Source of the DNA: Rhizopus arrhizus
Lineage: Eukaryota; Mucoromycota; Mucoromycetes; Mucorales; Rhizopodaceae
DNA: 64,000 bases
Assembly: GCA_024220505.1 (NCBI GenBank)
Contig: JAKZZE010000027.1
Location: forward strand, 186,001 to 250,000
Reading direction: 5' to 3'
The translations under genes and the position numbers were made by a program. Below the pieces are notes generated by a model. The model did no database searches. It had not been told where the DNA came from and worked only from the letters and a program-made list of their open reading frames with translations. The number at the start of each line of letters is the position of its first letter. The first letter of the stretch is position 1. Of this stretch, positions 58,150 to 64,000 are shown piece by piece.

Positions 58150-59523
58150 ATGTTATTACCTTTCTCACCCGACAGATCACTTCCACCAAGTCCAACATTA
58201 TCACCAGCAATAGTGACACCAACAAATGCAACCACTCATCACCTACACACAAAGGACAATAGTCCATTTGCTGTAGACACAATCGAATTATCAAGGTTAT
58301 TGGAAAACATAAACAGAACACCCTCACCACCTCTTTCGACCTGTGCAAGTCAATCCCAATTTTCTCTGTTCAAAGACTTTACTAAACTATTTATAACTGA
58401 AGAACAAAACAATGAACTCTACGGAAATCAATTTAAACAAGACATTCAAGGCCGATATGGTAAATGGGGTAATGAACGGCCTCTGTGGCATTTTTGTCTT
58501 TTCACAAGAATGCTTTTTGAGTTATTATTTATTAAATAGCTCATCATAGGACGTTTGATTGGTAAAGGGGCAGGTGGATCGGTTCGATTGATTCAAAGAA
58601 ACAAGACGTTTTATGCAGTCAAACAGTTTCGTAAACGACGTGCTCATGAAACAGAAAAAGAGTACATCAAGAAATTGACAGCTGAATTTTGTATTGGTTC
58701 TATACTACATCATCCTAATGTCATACAAACACTGGACATGATCCAGCAAGAGGATCAATTTTATGAAATTATGGAGTATGCACCTAACGATCTGTTTACT
58801 ATTGTCATGAGTGGTATGATGTCTAGAGAAGAAGTTGCTTGCTGCTGGCGTCAATTGTTGAATGGCTTGTCCTATTTGCATTCCATGGGAATTGCGCACA
58901 GAGACTTAAAGTTGGATAATTTAGTGTTGGATCATATGGGCATACTAAAGATTATCGATTTTGGCTGCTCTGTTGTATTTAAATATCCATTTGAATCTCA
59001 CATAACAATGACGAAAGGTACCTCATCAAAATAAATCTCTCTTGCTTATTCAGATTTTGTTCTAGGCGTATTTGGCTCAGATCCTTATATTGCGCCTGAA
59101 CAATACACCCAAACTACTTTTGATCCGAGGTTATCAGATATTTGGTCTTGTGGAATTATCTTTGTTTGTATGACGACTCGTCGTTTCCCTTGGCGTTTGC
59201 CTCGTCTATCAGACCCTGCATTCAAATCATTTGCGACCAATCGCAATCAACAAAAATTCAGGCTGTTGGACTCGCTTCCCAAAGAAGCTCGATCGGTGAT
59301 GACGAGTATACTTGAAGTGGATCCAAAGCGTCGGTATTCATTAGTGACTATCATGAAGGATAAATGGGTGAAAGAGATTGATATCTGCACGATGGATGAG
59401 CCTGGTGCTTGTCATGTTCATCATGTATCTGTTGTCAACCTTGTACATCAAAGAGGTAACCTAGTTGCAGTCACTCCTGAGCCTCCAGGTTTGTTTGCAC
59501 AAAAGAGAAAAGAAAGCGAATGA
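58150..59523 (+). CDS. Serine/threonine protein kinase, Hal4(Sat4)/Hrk1-like
   Basis: Three exons: 58150-58459, 58550-59017, 59066-59523; 411 aa. A Ser/Thr/Pro-rich N-terminal region (1-95) precedes the kinase domain. Motifs: glycine loop [10 protein letters not shown] (about 107-116), [10 protein letters not shown] with the ATP-binding Lys, [17 protein letters not shown], catalytic loop [14 protein letters not shown], and [18 protein letters not shown], the MEYAP-DLF block and the GSDPY activation segment are typical of the fungal Npr/Hal5 group, which regulates plasma-membrane transporters and ion homeostasis. An in-frame ATG at 58054 lies in the T/C-rich leader and gives an implausible hydrophobic start; 58150 is preferred. 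Intron 1 is long here (90 nt), and the second of two AGs (CATAG) is needed for frame. Confidence 0.9.
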
Positions 59524-59798
59524 GGTTTATATCAACTTCCCCCTCTTTCCCCATTACGAAAAATACTCCATTCTTTTTAATAATAATAAAAACTTGCAAA
59601 ACTTTTTTTTTCTGTAAAATATAATCAGTCCTTTTTTCAATGTTCTCTCTGTATTACACAACCCCCTTTGTCTTTCTTACTCTTTCTCTCTTTTACTCCT
59701 TTTTTTTTTTTTTTTTCTTTCTCTCTCTCTTTCTCTTTACTTGTTTATTATTTTCTTTAAATCTTTTTTTTTTTCCTTTTTTTGATACAGTAAATGTC

Positions 59799-62443
59799 AT
59801 GGCAACCATTGAAACTGCCTACTATGTTCCAACTTTTTCGGGTTTATCTACCACATTCGGAATATCCTGTGCTATTTCAGTAGCTTGTGTTTTAGGTTTC
59901 GAAATTCATAAAAGATTGGAATCAATGCAATGTTTATTCGCTCCTAGAACTCGACTTACCAAGTAAGATGATACAAAGCAAAATTGTAAAGATACTCATG
60001 CCTGATAGAAATTCATCTATTGAACAAAACAAGCGCATATTTTCATGGCTTCTATCTACTATGTCCGTAGATGAGCACGATTTGATACAAAAAGTTGGAC
60101 TGGACGCAACGATGCATATTCGTTTTTTACGAATGGCCGTTCATTTCTTGACACCTTTATCTTTGTTTGTATGTCCTGTGTTACTTGGATTGCACTGGAT
60201 CGGTCATTCACATGAACAGACTGTCTATCTGGATCACTTTAGATCCAATTCCACTCTGTATTCACTGTCGATCGCCAATATCCCAAGCCACAGTCCAGTT
60301 GTTTGGACCCATGTGTTCTTCACCTGGTTTATATCACTCACTTGGCTATGGTTGCTCTTTGTCAATCACCTCCATCACACCTATTTACTTCAGCAGCAAT
60401 CGTCCACATCGACTCACAAAAGATCCATTTTAGTCACGCATGTTCCTCCTTCCCTTCGAAACAAGGAGGCCCTTCGAGAGCATTTTGCCAAATTAGGTCA
60501 AATAGAGTCCGTGAATGTGATACCTTACAAGACGATTCATTTGCTAGAGAAATTGTTGGATAAAAGGAAAAAGGCTATTGATAAACTTGAAGTTTTGTTG
60601 ATCAAAATGGTACAGAAAATAGAGATAGCGACCAACGATGAAGAAGATTGGAATCAGTGGCTGAATCGATTACAAGAGCAATCAGGCTATGAAATAATAT
60701 ATGATATAGTGATAGATATTAAATCAATGGATAAAGAAATCTGTCGGTTAAGAGAGAAGGATGATCAAGAGGATGTTACTGCTTCTGCTTTCATTACTTT
60801 CAAGTAAGCTAGTAACGATGTGTTGTGTTTGTATACTGATTATTAATCTAGTTCTAATCAATCTGCTCAAACCTGTGCTCAAGTAGTTACTAGTTGGAAG
60901 CCTGGTATACTCAATACGACCATGGCACCTGAACCAAGAGATGTATTATGGAGACACTTGTTAAGAAAAGGAAGAAAAGACAGGATATTGGGTGGCTGCA
61001 GGCAATGGGTTGTATTTGCTGCTGTTTGGTAAAAAGTGATTGTTTTTGATTTTATAAAAATATTGACTCTTTTTATTTATTTATTTATACTTTTATACTA
61101 GGTCGCTTACTATATTCTGGTTATTTCCAATCACATTCATCCTTGGTCTTACTTCCATTCAATCACTCTCTCAACATTTTCCCTTTCTTAATAATTTCAT
61201 TGCATCTTCCTTGTTGATAAGAACATTTATTCAAAATATCTTGCCAACGCTATTAGTCACTCTCTTTATGAGTTTTTTACCATCCATCTTGTTAGAATTA
61301 TCAAAACTACAAGATTTTATTTCTTATTCTGAACTTGAAGACGCTGTACTAGGACGCCACTATCACTTTGCTATATTCAACGTGCTTATTGTTTTTCTAT
61401 TGGGTACTACATTTTTAAATACCATGTTTGATGTCCTGTATGAACCCGCGATGCTCATCCAACTCTTGGCCTATGCACTTCCTCAAGGAGCCAACTTCTT
61501 TTTGAATTATGTTTTGTTCAATCTGTCGACACATGCCATGGAACTCATGCTGCTTGGTTCACAATATTTTGGACATCTTTTACTTACCTTACCCTTTTTC
61601 TCTCGTACCCCACGTATGCGTCTACATTACACCGCTCCCTGGTCTTTTCCTTACTATTATTACTATCCTGCACACATCCTTGTGTTAGTGATCGCACTCA
61701 CTTACTCTGTCATCCAACCGCTTATCCTGATCGTCGCCCTGTTTTATTTCACAGTGGCCGTCGCAGTCTATCGTCATCAGTATCTGTACTGCTACATTCG
61801 TAAATACGAATCTAGTGGATGCAGACATTATGGCAGGATGACAAGATATACATCCGATGGTCTCTTGATCTTTCAGCTCACTGTTGTCGGTATTCTTTAT
61901 CTCAAGAGTGTTTTGACAGCTGCCACAGCTGTCTTGCCACTCATCATCTTTACTATTTGGACCAAGGTGAAGCTGAACCATCTTTTTCGACAAAGAACAA
62001 AATACTCTCCCTCCATCTTTGATTTACCTACTACAAACTGGGGTCAAACTAATTGGTGGTTGGATGACATTTGGAAACTGTCCTTGATCAAGTCTTGGTA
62101 TCAATCCGGACGATACGGTCGTCCTGAACAAGAAGAGCGTAATGATTCTACATCTGAAGTGACTACAGTTGCAGCAGCCAAGCAAACACAAGAAAAAGAA
62201 AAGGTCAGTTTGGTTCATGTTCAATGTCACTATGCCCGTGCAGAGTATGTGGTGATGCATGATTTAAAGAGGTATCCAGACGATTCAAGTTCCGTATTTG
62301 AAAGTTACCAACATCCTGTATTTCATCAACCGCTAGACACGCACCTCATCTTGCCTCGTCATCCAAAACCATCATCTTTTTGGAATATAAACGAATGTGT
62401 GTTGGTTCCTTTGGAGCGTCTTAATAAATTTTGTCATGTTTAA
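59799..62443 (+). CDS. CSC1/TMEM63-type mechanosensitive or osmosensitive ion channel
   Basis: Four exons: 59799-59962, 60009-60803, 60852-61028, 61102-62443; 825 aa. An N-terminal membrane helix (about 12-34) is followed by a cytosolic linker, two more helices, and the long cytosolic RRM-like region. That region has KRSILVTHVPP and then LREHFAKLGQIESVNVIPY, with a charged helical hairpin (residues about 195-270). The conserved channel domain begins at APEPRDVLWRHL (about 345) and holds seven or more helices, including QLLAYALPQGANFFLNYV and the aromatic PWSFPYYYYYPA. TMEM63/OSCA/CSC1 proteins are calcium-permeable cation channels opened by membrane tension or osmotic stress. A polypyrimidine tract ending TTTTTTTGATACAG (59777-59790) just before the ATG suggests a leader intron. 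The start is 275 bp after the kinase stop. Confidence 0.9.
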
Positions 62444-62643
62444 ATAGTTATACATCACGTGTGGACTGTATCCTTGCCAAATTGGGTTAAAGAACATGAA
62501 AGCCTTGTACTCATCCACGTTATTTTTTTTCTTTATTTTTTTTAAGCCCAAATAACATAAAAAGCGTAAAAAAAAAAGAGGACCTTGTTTGCTTTTTATT
62601 TCATATTATACCAAACTAATATACGCATCACAAATAATATAAA
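62444..62643. promoter_or_regulatory. Spacer between channel and tropomyosin genes
   Basis: 200 bp holding both the 3' end of the channel gene and the tropomyosin promoter, with T- and A-tracts (62521-62541, 62568-62577). A TATA-like ATTATACC lies about 40 bases before the tropomyosin ATG. Confidence 0.4.
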
Positions 62644-63125
62644 ATGGAAAAAATAAAAGAGGTAAAACAGACAAAAAAAAACAAAAAAAAAGGCTTTGAG
62701 TTTCTTATTCAAAATAGAAACTCTCCCTTCTTCGTGCTGAAGCTGAAGCTGCTAATACTCAAGCTGACGAATATGAAGCCAAGATTAAGCAACTTGAACA
62801 AGAACATATTGCAAAGGACCACGAAATTCTTTCTCTTCAAATTCGTACAAAGAACTTGGAAGAGCGATTAGACAAAACAGAAACTCAATTACAAACCACA
62901 TCGTCAAAGTAAGTTTCCAAGAAATAGTACTTGTGTTTTCAGAGTCTGACCTATTATCACAGTTCCAACGATGCCGATTTAAGAGCTGAAGAAGCAGAAC
63001 GTAAAGTTCAACAATTTGAACAAGAATTGGCTGATAAAGAACAATTGTATGAAGAATTAACAGAAAAATACAACAGTGCAAAGAATGAATTAGATGAATT
63101 GGCACGTCAATTTGAAGACTTGTAA
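62644..63125 (+). CDS. TPM1: Tropomyosin, unusually short (123 aa)
   Basis: Three exons: 62644-62661 (18 nt), 62718-62908, 62963-63125; 123 aa. The product is one continuous coiled coil with heptad spacing. It has the family N-terminus MEKIKEKLS and C-terminus ELDELARQFEDL, which overlap head to tail when tropomyosin polymerises along actin. Tropomyosin stabilises formin-made actin cables needed for polarised growth and the cytokinetic ring. Yeast Tpm2 and fission-yeast Cdc8 have 161 residues and Tpm1 has 199. The present 123 is 161 minus 38, one actin period less. Both ends are intact, and the two introns (56 and 54 nt) are too short to hide an exon. The internal low-charge TTSSNSND joint sits at the second splice site. 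Confidence 0.88.
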
Positions 63126-64000
63126 AAAAAATAAAAATAAAAAATGAAACAGAAAAAACATGTCTTTTTGTGGGATTCGAGTATTCTTTGCGTTGCTGAG
63201 ATCTATATTCGTTCAAAGGGTTTGCAAGTTGAACAAAACAAGCCTGTCTTGTCAATCTACTGTTGGGAAAACACGTTGGTTTTCTCGTGCTTTTCATAAC
63301 TATTAATGCACCACGTGTGTCATGCTCGATTTTCACGCAAAAAAATTAAAAAACAGCCAACATCATGTCAGTGAGATGCATGTGTGCAACCAGGACAGAT
63401 TGCACTGGAGCAGTAAAATTCCCGACTGAAAAAGTTAGTCTGACGAGGTCTTGATTTTCATTTGCATTATCTGAACCAGTCTAGGTATTGCAATCATGTC
63501 ATGGCTGCTCTTGTTTACGAATGTTATCTTTTTTTAGCCTATGTCTTTGAATACCTTGTTTGAATTCATTCTTCTTATGAGCAAATATAAAAAGGACACT
63601 AAATGATACACATCTTTTGATTCATTGTAGGGTGCTTCGTGATATGAAAAGGACTCAAAGTAAAAGCTTAATTGTTGTTAGAGAACTATAACAGCAGCAG
63701 AAATGTCAGGACTTCTTGGCAGTGTATGGCTTTATTCAGTCGGATGATGAAGAGTAGCCATGTTTTTTTTTTTTTTTTTTGGATACAGTCAACCGCACTC
63801 TTTGCATCATATCAAAAAAAGGTTACAAAAACATTAATTGAAAAGACAAGTATATCAAAGTCAAAAGAAGCACGAAACTTTACTTTTGGATGCTTTGATA
63901 AAATTCATGACAAAAGAAGCTTGTATGCTTTTATTGATATATGAATTGACATCATTTTTCCAAAGTATTTTCTGTGAATTTTAAACTGACTTACTTTACA
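63126..64000. other. Spacer at the window end
   Basis: 875 bp. No gene supported. About 63630-63740 reads like mutated coding DNA (an RDMKRTQSKS-like stretch ending in a stop), and a run of T lies at about 63763-63780. A gene could begin beyond the window. Confidence 0.4.

Noticed and set aside
58150..63125. Kinase, channel and tropomyosin as a co-regulated cluster
   Set aside because: Same strand and close spacing (275 and 200 bp), but each has its own promoter-like tract and the functions are not linked. Ordinary gene packing is sufficient.
1..64000. tRNA, rRNA or snRNA genes
   Set aside because: I looked for box-B-like GGTTCGA/GTTCAA arms and cloverleaf pairing, and for U-snRNA signatures in the spacers, and found none convincing. 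A tRNAscan-SE or Infernal run would be needed to exclude them.

Overview
The window is nuclear DNA of a filamentous fungus, most likely a mucoralean close to Rhizopus. Four things point that way: it is strongly AT-rich, it has many short (41-90 nt) GT-AG introns with TACTAA/CTAAT-like branch sites, it carries a rhizopuspepsin-type aspartic protease, and it holds decayed Tc1/mariner copies. I spliced every gene model by eye. Each joins in phase and reproduces the conserved reading frame of its family. About 24 protein genes are supported, and roughly 76 introns were placed.

Layout. 1-2.6 kb: a broken unknown gene and noncoding DNA. 2.7-6.4 kb (+): an NFX1/FAP1-type RING ubiquitin ligase, followed by a spacer that holds a fossil of a second copy of the same gene (8.33 kb) and a tiny secreted-protein gene (8.94 kb). 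11.2-18.2 kb: dense housekeeping block with a Cdc10-class septin (+), a vacuolar amino-acid transporter (-), the PP1 catalytic subunit (+) and eIF2B-beta (-). 18.5-21.8 kb: transposon and other gene debris. 23.4-30.1 kb: RNA polymerase subunit Rpb12 (+), a membrane-anchored USP30/Ubp16-like deubiquitinase (-), an unknown 165-aa gene (+), the spliceosomal protein Dim1/Dib1 (-) and an F-box protein (-). 30.8-39.6 kb: rhizopuspepsin (-), urease accessory UreD (+), a Brr6/Brl1 nuclear-envelope protein (-), Swd2/WDR82 (-) and an NmrA-like protein (-). 42.6-46.5 kb: a cytochrome b5-acyl-CoA dehydrogenase fusion (-) and an mpaB-type oxygenase (-). 48.6-49.4 kb: second Tc1 relic. 49.7-52.7 kb: mitochondrial porin (-) and alpha-tubulin (-). 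54.6-56.7 kb: a VAP/Scs2 protein (+) and the mitochondrial tRNA 2-thiouridylase (-), only 14 bp apart. 58.1-63.1 kb (+): a Hal4/Sat4-type kinase, a CSC1/TMEM63-type channel and a tropomyosin.

The genes are ordinary eukaryotic ones, separately transcribed; there is no operon or biosynthetic cluster. Loose themes are cytoskeleton (septin, alpha-tubulin, tropomyosin), mitochondrial outer membrane and matrix (porin, USP30-like, MTU1) and gene expression (Rpb12, Dim1, Swd2, eIF2B, NFX1).

The most notable observations are about gene structure. The Dim1 gene can only make its canonical 142-aa product through a 3-nucleotide exon. Four introns use GC-AG ends with an identical GCAAGT donor. The tropomyosin is 123 aa, which is 38 residues (one actin-binding period) below the usual fungal minimum. 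A 75%-identical, frame-preserving fossil of the NFX1 gene lies 2 kb downstream of the live copy. I saw no tRNA, rRNA or CRISPR array.
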